Below are positions 10,819 to 23,200 of a DNA stretch of 64,000 nt, piece by piece; positions within the stretch are counted from its first letter, which is position 1; every line of letters starts with the position of its first letter. The notes beneath the pieces were generated by a model. That model was not told the DNA's origin. It searched no databases and saw only the letters and a program-made list of their open reading frames with translations. Origin of the DNA: Ophiodon elongatus (Eukaryota; Chordata; Actinopteri; Perciformes; Hexagrammidae); assembly GCA_016806645.1 (NCBI GenBank), contig JACSYO010000535.1:1252001-1316000 (forward strand). The letters run 5' to 3'. The position numbers and the translations under genes are program-made.

Positions 10819-13800
10819 TCAGTAACAGCCATCTTTCCAGGATTCATCTGACATTTTAGTCATGCCCATAGACCTGTCAATAAAATAGAATTAGTATTCC
10901 TTCAAGAGCCCAAGTATCAGACTGTGATGATCTGAATAGCATTAAAACAAATTCACCATTATAGAAAGGACATTTTCCTCACTTTCTCAACATTTCTTCA
11001 CAGCTTTTCATTTCAGCACTCACCTCCTTGGGGGCTGTGAAAGTTTACTCCTGGTAGATGCCTGCCCTCGGCCCATGGCAGCCCTCCCTGCCCCAGCGGA
11101 GGCTCTCCCGGGTATGTAGGATCCGCCATTGGCAGAGCCGGGTGACTGGACCCTGCGGCCCCCTCCTGCAGGCGGTGCTTGGACAACAGGCAGACCTCTG
11201 GAAGGCTGACGACCAGCTGCCATGGAGCCCACAGGAGTAACCGCTTTAACTGGAGTCCGCAGGGAGAGAGGGGACTGGCCACTGCCCCGCAGTCGACTAG
11301 AAGCCATACCTTGAGTGGAAGAAAGGCACAGTGGTATAATAGAATCTCAACCAGCTATTTCTTTCAGACAAGGGAAATCAAATGCATGTTGTTGATATAT
11401 ACAAAAGATGAAAGTGCTGTAGTTGAAATCCAAACCCCGTGCGTGGCATGTAGAAGTAAGCCTGGGAAGGGCAGCACTGGATAATCAAGGATACATTTGG
11501 AGGAAACTAGTGGAATAATCATGTAGCAGGTGAGTGAGAGGACAGTGGACTGTTAATCACCTGAGGTATGTCACGGAAGGAGGAGGGCAACATATGGGAT
11601 GGTTTATGGAACTCCTAAGTACTTGTGAGTCATATATAGTATTGTTGTAGATTGCATGACTTGTTAGGGTGAGACGGTCAAGGTTAGATCGATACATCCA
11701 TTTTGATGCATCAGATCTATATCAGATTTCTCTGATAATATCGGCGCGTCAATGTCCATCAAAGACTTGCAAGTTGAGTTTGCTCAACATTTATATTTAG
11801 GAATTTTCTTTTTACATGGGAAAAACATGAGCAGAGCAAGGTAGTGATTTTTTTTGATAATGGTGCTATCTTATGCTTTTTATTTTGTTGCTTGCTGCAT
11901 GAGATTTGTACTAGGCCCATGCCAACTGTTTGTAAACATTACAATTTTTTTGTTGACAGTTGCCATCAGCACACTTTCAATTTTTTCTCTCTATACATTT
12001 ACATCGATTGTATTACCGAGTTTTCTTTTTAACTTTCTGTTGCATTCGTATTTACTCATCAAAACATTTGTAAAGCCAATTTTCACAAAATTTGGAAATC
12101 TGCATTGAATCCATTTGTTTGCTAGCAGTCTTAACAGCATTAGTCGGTGCACTGCTGCTTTTTTATCTACCAACTGTAGATTAGTGGAATAACGTGAAAC
12201 CATTGCCAAGTATATGTATCGTGTCACCCAAGATACAAGAAAACTGGGGACCTACTCATAAAGAGAACTGCTCCAGAGCCCTAGTAGTGGTCACATATTC
12301 CACATGGTATCTTTAAGACGAATCTTCCAGAATACTGTTCAAACCTGTGTTCATGCAGAGCTTCGAGAGGTTAGGGTGGTAGGATAGAAGTGACACGACA
12401 AAGGGCTATAGGCAAGGCAAAGGAAGGTGCCATTATATTGGAGAAATGGTGGGGACCAGGTGAAGAGGGTAGGGTTACCTGTGGAGGGGGAGTGAGTCAG
12501 GTGGGACATGCGGTTGCCGGAGCTCTGGAGGTTAGCCTCCATGCTGCGACTGTTTCTGACTGCCTCCAGGGAACGTAGGCTGGTGCGGGGGGCCAGATTA
12601 GGCATGCTGTGCCTCAACTCTTCTGGAACCACACATACAATACACATTTAGCAACAACGGTATCATCACAGCTTTGGTCCTACAAGAATCTGTGATGGTC
12701 ACCCGGATCTTCTTGACCGAGGGTATGAATGCTGAATTATGGGCTGTAGCCTACCCTCACTCTTGGCAAACGTAAGCAGCTCCGGACTGGGGCCCTGGAG
12801 GGATCGTCTGGGTGCTCTTGTGCGTGGAGCCCCGAGTCGGCTGCTGTATTCCTGACCGTGGTTGGAGGTGGAGGGGGACAAGCACCGGGGGGAGCCTAAC
12901 GGCGAAGGGGTGAAGCGATGCCGCCGCTGGGGCATGGAGCAAAACTCGTCCTCTTCGTCCTCCAGGCTGTAGCTGTCGAATTCCTGATCGCTGTAGGTGC
13001 CACCGCGGCGCAGGGACTGGAGCGAGGTTGTGGAGCTGCGGCGGGATGCAGTCGCTGAGCTGGAGGCATAATCCTGCCTCAGACCTGACACCAAAATAAT
13101 AAAAGTTTAAAAACGGCATATACAGGCAGCCGTGGAATTTAGAAGTGGGAAACAAGATGACATGTGATGCCCAGCGCACCGCGTGCACTACACCGCCACT
13201 CACTCTCTTCCTGTAGGCGAGCCATGATCTGGACATCAGTGAGATCCTGCAGCTTATAGCCCATAGAGATGGAGTCATCGGATGTGCTGAGCTCACTGTC
13301 TATGGAGGACTGCGAGCTCAGGGCAGAGTTCATGGTAGGGGCACCTGTAAAAACACAATGGGCACATTTTATTAAAACGAGCTGCATCCCACAGATAAAT
13401 GGTAACAATATTAATCACACTCATGAGGACCCTACTTTGGGCAGAATTATTTCTAATTCTCAAATAAAAGCAGATACTGAAACAATGGCCATGTGGTCCG
13501 TTTGAACAAATAAAGGCCAGGGGAACGAACTGCGGAAAAAACATTTACCAAGACCGGTATTATAATGGCTACAAGCTCTCCAGATAAGAAACAAACCATG
13601 GACACGGCCTGGCCAGGTTAAAACCTGTACAACACTGCACAGCCACGGGATTGTATCAAAGAATGATAAAACTAGCTTTCAAACCAAGATCGCCAAACAA
13701 AAAAAAGTCAGACCCTAAAAAACAACAGATTTAAAACGCAGCCTAAGTAAGGTACCGTCTTGATTAATGGGCCCCTTTTAAAAGGCATACAATGAGAATG

Positions 13801-16800
13801 ACAAATGTGAGACCATCACCAACTGTATGTGGTAACTGAATTGATCTGCTCAGTAGATGACAGGGACAGACTGATCAGGTTCACACAATGGTATTATCGC
13901 CTCACGGTAACCAAGCAGAGTAGCACATTACAGTGTTGATAAAAAATGATTGGTGATGATTTTTTATTTTTAAGTTTGGAAGTATTGGAGATCAGCAGCT
14001 CAATGAGTCCCAATCAGCTGGCGGTGTGTGAGGTATGACTCACCCCACCCATTTCAGGACAAATTTAGATTTAAGTTCAATATTCACCAGGTGGATACGC
14101 ATTTTATGTAAATTATCAGACTGACCCGGCCAATATATACGAATTTAAGGTGTGAATATTGACAAATCACGTTTGGTATGTTTAAATTAACACGTCTCTC
14201 CAACGGACTTTACTTTTCAAGCAGCATTAGTCTAGAAAGGACCGTCTCTACTGAGGATGCCCAGGAGAGCTCTACGCCAAGTTCCCCTGCCAGGCGTGTC
14301 TGTCTGACACAGGCCTAACTCTCAACACAAATGCGAAATGACATCATCATCTGGGGGCATTTGGTTATGTAAATAGTCTGGGATTAGATGGGGTCACCAC
14401 CCACAAGCCAAGCATTTACAAGTTCATGCAAATATTTGTTATTTACATTTCATAACAACATCAGCATTGTTGGCACAAATTGGAATAACAAAAGTGCAAA
14501 GTAACTGTAACAATCACCACAAAGTCAAGATCACCAGCATAACATATTTCACACAGGTTAGCATTGGCAAAAAAATATATATACGTGTGTTCTTATCCCC
14601 TGAGGTACAAACCACATGTACTTTTCATTATCACTGATTATCCTCCAAAGTATACCAGTATTACAGATGTGTCGTTTGTGGTGCATTCATGTGTATACTG
14701 TCAGCAACCTTTGTCATGCAAGAAGCTACCAAATACACATTTGCCTTTTCATGACGTCTGTATGCATTTTTTTCTTTTTCTAAATTCACTGCTGTTCAAC
14801 GGACCATAATTTAGTCTGTGATATAAGACACCAGTAATAAAATGAATGGTAAACAAAAGTATTGTCTTGTCTTGTTTGGTAGAAGTAGAAAATCAGTCTA
14901 ACTTATAGTATGTTTTGAAAAATAGCTAAAAAAAAAATATGCAGTATATGCGGCACACAGTAAACTGGGTAAAACATGCAAAAAGGCCAGAATCGTCTTT
15001 AGAAATGACCATTCAGATCCCAAGGGAACACATCGCTATGCATTAGTGCACACACATATCAACTGACCTACATCCTCACAATAACTGGAGTCAATCCCAC
15101 TGTTGTGTTGAGCAGACAATGAGGCGCACAGTGTGTTAATGTCATGCCATACCTGAGCTGCCACAGGTTAGTAGGGATTTGTTAGTTGATTTGTGGTACC
15201 CAGGAGAGATCAGGCCTGAGCCTGTCGAGCCTGCCTCTGCTGATGGGCTACTGTACATGTTCCTCCATCGAGACGCTGCAGGGAACAGGAGAGCAGAGAT
15301 TAGATATCCTCAGAAGAATATACACACTTTAAAAAAAAGAGATGACATGCGTCAATGTATTGTTTGTTTCACCAACATGTGGAATTCTTTTTTTTTTTTT
15401 TTTTATTATGTGAAACTGTTAATGCTGCCATATTGACCAAGACTCCCTGGAAGAAGAAGAGAGCTTGTATCTCAATAAGCTCTTCGTGGCTGAATAAAGA
15501 ACAACATGAAGAAAAATATGAAGAACATCATATATAATAAAAGTGTGGTTGGAAAAATATAAATTACACCAAGGGCCCCATTTTTTGTGGAAAGCGGTAG
15601 GTGCAACCTGCATCTGCTATTATTATATCATATAAGTGCAAAAGAGTCAGTCACAACAGCTGAGCCAACAACAGTCGCACATGACAACAACAAGAACAAT
15701 AATAGGTCAACAAAGGAAGAATCGGACCTCTGGGAAATCATGTTGCGGTCGGGATGATGCAAAGAGACACTACGTGAACACACAGCACCTCATAACTGCA
15801 GCCAGAGGCAGATGTTGTGTCATACTTTTAACAGTTAATTAGGAAAAAATATATATAAATAATTGTTTGGTGAAGGACTTTGATAAGATTTGCCCAATCC
15901 AACGCTATTTAAAGTCATAATTGTACTGTATTGCATGCTGGAAATGATTACGTCGTATAAAACTGTGACAGCAGCGTTAAGTTCAAATAAGACACAAACT
16001 TTTTTTTCTTCCTTTTTTTTTTTTTTTTAAAACAGCTGTTTAATCATTCGCAGAATGAACAGAATGTCTCCCACATAAATAGACAGAAGACCGAGTAATA
16101 ACCGACCAGTCTGATGTGTGTAGAGGTGCGGGGTTATTTTGTAGCAGCCTGGTGTCATTTGCATGCGATTTAATTAAATAAACACAATGCATGGCTGTGT
16201 GATCGAGCATCAAGCAGACGGATTGACCACCGTTCCTGCTTTAACCACAGCAATGCACCGTTTGATGTTCAGGGTAATAACAGGTGCAGGTGTAAATCAT
16301 GTCTTTGAAAGCTCTGAGAGCTAACAGTGGCAATATTTGCATATGTACTGTAGGGTTCAGTTTAGACAACATCTTGTGTTGTTTTTTTTAAATGTATATA
16401 ATTCACCTTTACTGCTAACCGTGAAATCTCTACGCCAACAGGCAGTTTCATGGCCCGCTGCTGCCGTTTAAAAAGGAGTGCTGACCCGGAGGGTGGGGGG
16501 GGGGTAATCCAACACAGCCCATGACTTCATGTAGTCATTCAGCCCTGGTGTGAATAGCTCTGTTGTTCCGGTTCTGCAGTGTGCAGGAAGTCGGAGCTGT
16601 GAGCTGGGTAAATAATATATGGGGCCTGTTGGATCAGACACAAACTTCTGTCCACACGTAGAGACGTGCACACCATGTACACATTCACATGAGTGCGCGG
16701 CCTTTGTCATACGACTAAAACAAACACAGATGTGTGCACACGGTGGAGGTGAGCGGTAAATAAGAAGGCAGCCATTTCACAGAGGTAGGTGAGACCAACA

Positions 16801-19800
16801 CCCTGCCCTGAATTAGGCGTCTTAATCTGGATTCAGGCCAACCACCTCTGGAGGCAGCGACATGTGACCCACAGACCATCACATACAGAAATGTGAGTCT
16901 TATTTTGAAAGCTGCTGTTGCTTTGCATTTGTGATGGACTGGAAGACTGTTAATCCTGGGGCTTATGGGAATGAATAAAAATGCAGCATAATAAATATTT
17001 AAAGGAGTTAGAATGCAAACATGCATGTGTTCACATACTCTGGTCCAAGCGGCTGATTAGGGTCCGACAAGCTATTTCTGTCTCGGGGCTGCGATGGTCA
17101 AGAGCCTGTCGACACCACTTCAACGGAGACTCCGGGCCTTGATCGTCTACTTGCTTTTTTGGAGACACGTACAACCTGAAAAGAAGAGTGAGACGACAAT
17201 AAAGCAACGACGAGACGCAAAAGGGGGATTAGGAGAGGAATACGTAGAGGAAAAAGGCACTTCAGGGCCGACACAGTCAGCTTAATCTACTTTTTAATCA
17301 AACATGCTCGTCAAGATGGAGATTAGTGGGAATTATTGGCCTATACAGTATGCACTTAATAGTATTGAGCATGCCGTGCACACAGGAAGAATGTTTTTCC
17401 AAAACGCACAACATAGGATAGGCGTGACTGACCACAAGCAGAATGAACTCCCAACCACTGAATGAGACACTGTGAAGCAGCAAATAAAGACCTCACAATA
17501 TAAAACAAACAACCGAGCTGGTTTGTTTAGAGTGAATGACGTAATCCGATCAAACAGGGAGTGAGCAAATACTTTATGTAATACATCTTTATCACGGCCT
17601 CAAACTGGTTCTCAAATGTGACCGCGGAGACAAATGCACATTTGCCTCATCGGATATCACATCAAGCTCATCCCGTCACGACGGGCCACGGTCAGGTGGA
17701 CAAATCTGAAAAGAAGTCAAATTTAAAAAATCGAGAGTTACATTTGGAAATAGCTGCCAGAAACCGCCACGTCAACAAACGGCCGGCCATGATCGGTTTT
17801 CATGCAGCCGCACATCTGAACTGTGATGTGTCCAGTGTTGCCCCAGTGAGAGCAAACAGCCATCGGTTCACCACAAGCTTTGAACTGGCAGTCACATGGG
17901 CCGATCCCTTTGAGGTGGACACACAAAAGGCCCGGACCGAGTGGTTCCGGGCCAATCAACTACAAATCATCTTCCCATTGAGAAAAAAACAAAAGGACCC
18001 ATTTCCCACTGAAATGAGCAACAAAACAGAGAGCAATATTCAGGACACACATCCTGCCAGAGAGCACAGCTTCTCTGTGTGTGTGTGTGTGTGTGTTTGT
18101 TTGAATTCTGCTAAATCAATAATAATAATAATAATAATAATAAAATAATAACAGACCACAATTGTTTTTATAATAATATTAAAGAAATAAGTAGAGCAGC
18201 ATATGTGGATGGAGTCTACATTCATTTCTGTATGTTCTATACTTTTACAGTTATTCTATATACTCATTTCAAACAGACCCGATAGCATTGATCTTACAGT
18301 TATCATACAACAAGTGTTCTTCCTTTCATTATGAAACCAAGCAGTGCCCCGGCTGTGTTCAACCACAGAGGCAGGAAGGATAACTTTTGTCGACGATGCG
18401 TCAGGTTTATTTTGCTCGACTGTATCCCTGTGAGGAGAGCAAGGCAGAGGTTTTAAGTTCAGGCTGGTGTGTGACTAAAAACGTCCCAACAGGAAAATGA
18501 ACGTGATTTCGGAACAAAATGGAAATGGCAATTTTGAACTGGCCTGGTGGGGTTGAAACATTTTCTGCCTAGTCCAATCAAGTCTTGGAACTATTTTTAA
18601 CAGTGTGGATACTGTGACACTGGCAGTCAATTTTTTTCCTCTCAAAAACCCCACAACAAGAGCTCCTGCAGTTGTTCTCAGCTCCAGTGTTTCTGTCCCC
18701 GTTTTCCGGCCGGTCACCCAGGGGGGGCCCTCAGATCACATGCTGTGCAATCCCACTCAAAGCAGTTTAGCCATGCGGCAGCATCCAGCGCAGAGCAGAT
18801 CAGATTATGTCGCCGTTTGGATTACAGGATTTTTTGGCTATGATAACCTCCCAAAGCACATATGGTATGGCTAATGATGTGAAACTGAACATAAGTCGTG
18901 AATGGCCTGACTGTTAAGCTGCTAAACCACCAGGAACACAATATGGTACCTGTTTCAGGCAGCGCAACACGCACAGCATAAACAAACATGTCTAGACTGG
19001 ACTCTGGCATGATGCTAACATGGATTATTAGTAATTAACCATCTATAACTGGTCATTTTGGTAATAGTCTGCCAATTAAACTGGAGGAAATGAGCAAAGT
19101 TCATCTTGTCCAACAACAAACCGGCTTTTTATAAGCTTCAACCTGACCTGCATTCAGGAATGAACTAATGCAGATATTAGTACATTGTGTAACGAGGCTT
19201 AGTGAATGGAGAACCGTCTTCGAACGTGACCTTCATTTTGAGCTCAACTACACAACTGTGCGGTTTTATGACTGCATTTGCACAGCTGTGACGGTAATGT
19301 GGCGACAAAATCCGTTCACAGAAATATAAACACCTGGCAAAGTACTGAAAAACACTTCTTTGGTAGTTCTGCTTCTCTCGGTGTCTCCTGGACCTCACTC
19401 TCCCCCGATGACACACCCAGAGACTCACAAGGCGAAAACAATAGCAGCGCCTCGGTCACGTCTGGTTAAAAAAAAGGCTTCGTGTTCTTCATTACCTGCC
19501 AAACAGGTCGCACATAGGCCCGCCTGCCATTTACCCAGGTCAGACAGCTCAGAGTCAATTTCAAGGGACAAGCAACCGCCTCTCACTTTAGTCGGCACGT
19601 CAACTGCTTCTGAACTTATTCCTCCCGATTACAGTTAATATTCACAGTTAGTGGTCAAAATGTTTGCCACAGCTAAGCAAAGCTCTGAAAGTACAAGAAG
19701 AAGACTCTGCTTGATTCCGTGGATAAGGGGAAAAGAAATGTGGTTTCTGTCTTGGCCCAGAATTAACTCTAATTTTAAATCCAAATAACCTACTGCTACA

Positions 19801-20756
19801 GAACAGTGCATACTCACTTCCTACGGGGGAGTAACACACTTACAAATCAGAGGTTAAGATGAAAGAGCACTAGTGACTCATCTGGCTGAAGGGGCTCCTC
19901 TACCTATACACACGCAACACTTAAAACAAGGCATCGCTGTGGCCTCTGCTGCCAGAAATCCCCTGAAGATACCTCTTATGATTGACTTGCTTCCTCTCTC
20001 ACATCTGCAAAAGATCCTGCACACTGACATCTTGTATAACCCAAATTAGTGGGATAGAGGGAGGCTATCAAAACATAAACAGAGACCAGAGACAAGCGGT
20101 TCACATAACAAAACATACCAACTGTCCTCGTCCTCTATGTCTGCACACTCGTCCTCCAAATCTAGGACATCCACTTCATCCATTGCAGTTTGGTCCACCC
20201 CCGAGTCGCTCCCTGCAAGTGTCTCCGACTCGTAACTTTCCTGAGAGGGGCTCTCTGGGGTCTGGGCTGCTCCGTTGCTGCAGGTCAGGGTGAGAAAACC
20301 CCCACATGGACCCTGGTCCCCCTCTCCATCCTCTTCCTCCAGCCTGTTGGCCATGGGCAGAGGGGACATGTCTTCACCACTGCTGCTGTCCTGACTGGGT
20401 GACAGCTCAAAGTCTGCTGTGCCCCCGTGCTCCAATCTGAGGTGGGAGTTGGTCACCTCCTCGCAGGTCAGCCTCTCGTGGATATACACAGCGCCTGTGA
20501 GGTTGCTGTTGCCCCCGGCTCCTCTGTGGACGGCAGTCTTGCTCCCCCTGTTGCGCAGGGTCTCGTTCTGGACCTCCAGCCTACGAACAAGCTCCTGCAG
20601 CTTTCGGACCTCCTCCAGCTCCCCCCCTGCCAGGTCCGGACCCCCCTCTTCCTCCTCCTCCTCCTCGCACCCAGGCTTGGAGCTCTCCTTGAGGCCAGTG
20701 GGACTGCCATGGTCAGCCTGGGGGACCACCAGGCTGGCGCTGTCCGGGACCACCAT
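10819..20756 (-). CDS. slain1: SLAIN motif-containing protein 1 (microtubule plus-end regulator)
   Basis: SLAIN proteins bind EB proteins and ch-TOG/CKAP5 at growing microtubule plus ends and promote polymerisation. Eight coding exons, 5' to 3': 20756-20119, 17175-17039, 15275-15153, 13344-13204, 13084-12755, 12622-12479, 11309-11024 and 10873-10819. They join in phase to 617 aa. Landmarks are an N-terminal coiled coil (EVRKLQELVRRLEVQNETLR, about residues 50-69), an acidic run ending DEDSW, the SLAIN-type core SPLKWCRQALDHRSPE, RWRNMYSSPSAEAGS, SSQSSIDSELSTSDDSISM, GYKLQDLTDVQIMARLQEES and the terminal SWKDGCY. An SYIP tetrapeptide near residue 568 fits an EB-binding SxIP motif in a basic, Ser/Pro-rich context. 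TSDDSISMGYKLQ favours SLAIN1 over SLAIN2. The start is the first ATG after an in-frame TAG, but a splice acceptor lies close to it, so a longer N-terminus from an upstream exon is possible. Confidence 0.9.
15276..17038 (-). other. slain1: slain1 intron with poly(T) tracts
   Basis: Nothing but intron sequence is seen here. Homopolymer T runs at about 15388-15405 and 15999-16030 could mark old retroposed insertions, but I could not define flanking duplications. Confidence 0.5.
17176..20118 (-). other. slain1: slain1 first coding intron
   Basis: A 2.9 kb intron with no extra coding exon recognised. It contains a GT repeat and an AAT repeat at about 18076-18145. Its position right after the acidic DEDSW block matches the intron expected between the coiled-coil and SLAIN segments. 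Confidence 0.6.
18076..18145. repeat. GT and AAT/ATA microsatellites
   Basis: A short GT run (about 9 units) is followed by about 8 ATA/AAT units, both in the first coding intron of slain1. Confidence 0.85.
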
Positions 20757-20949
20757 GCTCCTGCTCTATTGGGAGGAAGAGAGGGATTAGAATAAACACC
20801 ATGACAACACACCACATGTCTTCATATTAACGCATCAGCCCCGAAGCCTCATAGTACTACCATGCAAGCTCAGACTACACGTCTAGGGAAGCAGCAACTT
20901 CAACACATGGTTCCTGCAGCAAAACAAACAGACGAGTAATATAAATATT

Positions 20950-21560
20950 ATTTAGCGACTTCATTCACATGCAGAGCTTTGGACGTGAGGCACACGGAGT
21001 GGCTCCGGTATCAGTCCGCCACTTTGACGTTACATCAAGTAACACGAGGCGATTTCAGCCAACAGTCATTTTACATGTATTTACATTACGCAGACCACTT
21101 GTTCTCTCTCTCTCTCTGCTGCAATTTCCGTGGCAAGAAGCTCCAAGAGCATGCTGCTGTTACACCATCAACCCTAACCCCGAGCTGTGGACTTGCAGCA
21201 GCCACATCATAGTATATAATTAATATCACGTTAACGTTAGCTCGGCTAGCACGCTAACAGCAACAACAACAAGCGTACCGGTGAGTGAGCCGTGTTGTTT
21301 CGTCCCAGCGAGCCGACGACTCGGAGCTCAAACCCCCCTGTGCGCCAGCGACCGCATGGATGGAGCAGCTAATTACCCCCACCCGAGACGGCCCTCGCCT
21401 CGGTGATGGTTGTCAGTACCGCGGGGTGAATCTCAGTGAGCTAGTGCATGTTTTCTTGACGCTCGAGCATCACCGATGGCGTCCATCGCATCGCTCACAG
21501 CTAACGTTAACTAGCTCGTTGATGGACTTTAGTTAGCCCAATGAACGGACCAGCGGCGGC
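20950..21560 (-). promoter_or_regulatory. slain1: slain1 promoter / CpG-rich region
   Basis: A locally CpG-rich block directly upstream of the slain1 coding start, with several CGCTAGC/AACGTTA-type elements and a GC-rich segment at 21280-21560. The first noncoding exon is presumably here. I cannot place the start site. Confidence 0.45.
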
Positions 21561-21606
21561 AGCGCTCGCCCCTCCCCCTGTGGAGTTTCTCTGTTATCTG
21601 GCGCCC

Positions 21607-21673
21607 CCTTTGGGAGAGATGTGGTACTGCAGTGTACTCTATGGGAGAGCTGTGGTACTGCAGTGCTATATTT
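21607..21673. repeat. Direct duplication of about 32 bp
   Basis: Two adjacent copies of a unit that begins TGGGAGAG and continues TGTGGTACTGCAGTG, differing at a few bases, just upstream of the slain1 promoter. Confidence 0.8.
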
Positions 21674-22194
21674 TTGTAAGCTATACTGTAGCCGTTGGGT
21701 GTCGCTGTTTACACAATGTTTTATCAGGAAAAAATTGTATCTGCAAAGATTAATGACAGTGGAAAGAATGATTGCCAAACTAATGATAAAGTATCCACCC
21801 CATTGTACTGGAGTAGTGATATCATTCAGTGTGCTAAACAAAACTGAAAATAGATCCGAGATACTACCTGAGTTAACTGAGGAAATGTTTGTCTATGTGT
21901 TTAAGTGAACTGTTTACATGAACAAAAACAAAAGGACTTTTCAAAATGCAATAACTGTGTTGTAACATTAGCAAACAGACAATCCTCACCGTGTTTCTGG
22001 TCATTTATTTTCTTTCAGCTATTGGAAGATGATGATCATCTCATATTTTCATAGCTTGATAAGACTTATAAATGGCTTCCCTTTACTGTATCGGTGCATA
22101 GAAAAAAGCAGGATAGTGAAATTGCAAAAAAAACAAAACTACTAAGTTTTGCTGTATGAATGCAGCTGTATGAATGCAGCAACAGTTATTTAAG

Positions 22195-23200
22195 ATAAAA
22201 TAATCCTTTATTAGTCCTGCAGTGGGGAAATTTGCAGGATTACAGCAGCATAGGGTAAAGTGCAGACATAATAAAATCAAAACAAATCAAATCAAAAACA
22301 GTATTATAAATAAGCAATAAAAACAGTACTAAAACAGTAAGAGTCTACAGTAACCGAAATGTGGTATATACAAGCAGATCAGCTTATTGCTGGTGTATTT
22401 ATATTGCACAGGTCACTGAGAAACATTGAGTAACTTAAGTGTTCGTAAGTGTTTTTTTGTGGTCTACTGGGAGCTCAGATGGTTGTGCAGTCTGACAGCA
22501 GCAGGAAGGAAGGACTTGCGGTACCTCTCCCTCACCCACCGGGGATGAATCAGCCGGTGGATGAAGGAGCTGTACAGAGCTGCCAGAGTATCCTGCATCA
22601 GGTGGGAGGTGTTGTCCATCAGGGACGATAGCTTTGCCATCATCCTCCTGTCTCCCACCACCTCCACCGTATCCAGAGGACACGCTAGCAGACTGCTGGC
22701 CTTCTTGATGAGTTTGTTAAGTCTCTTCCTGTCAGCTGTCGAGATGCTGCTGCTCCAGCAGACCACTCCATAGAAGATGGCTGATGCCACCACAGAGTCA
22801 AAGAAGGTCTTCAGGAGTGCTCCCTGCACTCCAAAAGACCTGTCTCCTCAGCACATAGAGTCTGCTCTGTCCCTTTTTATACCGGGCCTTTGTGTGGTCG
22901 GTCCAGTCCAGTTTATTGTTCAAGTGAACACCCAAGTACTTATAAGATTTTATAATCTCAATGTCCATTCCCTGGATGTTCACTGGTTACGGAGGTTTAC
23001 CCCAGGGGAAGTCCACCACCAGCTCTTTGGTTTTCGCAGAGTTGATCTGGAGGCGGTTCCGCTGGCACCATCCTATAAAGTCCTGGTTCAGTTCTCTGTA
23101 TTGCCTGTCATCCCCGGCTGAAATGAGGCTGACGATTGCAGAGTCGTCAGAGAACTTTTGCAGGTGGCAGCTTGCAGAGTTATGTTTAAAGTCCGAGGTA
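22195..23200 (-). mobile_element. Degenerate L2/CR1-like LINE, 3' part of reverse transcriptase ORF
   Basis: Three overlapping minus-strand frames carry parts of a non-LTR reverse transcriptase. The first (to about 22987) has KFSDDSAIV, a variant of the catalytic F/YxDD box, and RLQINSAKTKELVVDF. The next has YKYLGVHLNNKLDWT, and the last has SVVASAIFYGVVCW and RYRKSFLPAAVRLHN. The frames are offset by indels, so the copy is dead. Downstream, near 22195-22250, an AATAAAGGATTATTTTATCTT-like tail resembles the 3' end of fish L2-type elements. No 5' part is seen. The family name is from recall of such proteins and not from a search. Confidence 0.8.

Noticed and set aside
10405..10851. 148-codon plus-strand open frame
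   Set aside because: It overlaps the slain1 stop codon and 3' UTR in antisense and has no domain.
17618..18148. 176-codon plus-strand open frame
   Set aside because: It lies in a slain1 intron, ends in microsatellite-encoded residues and shows no domain.
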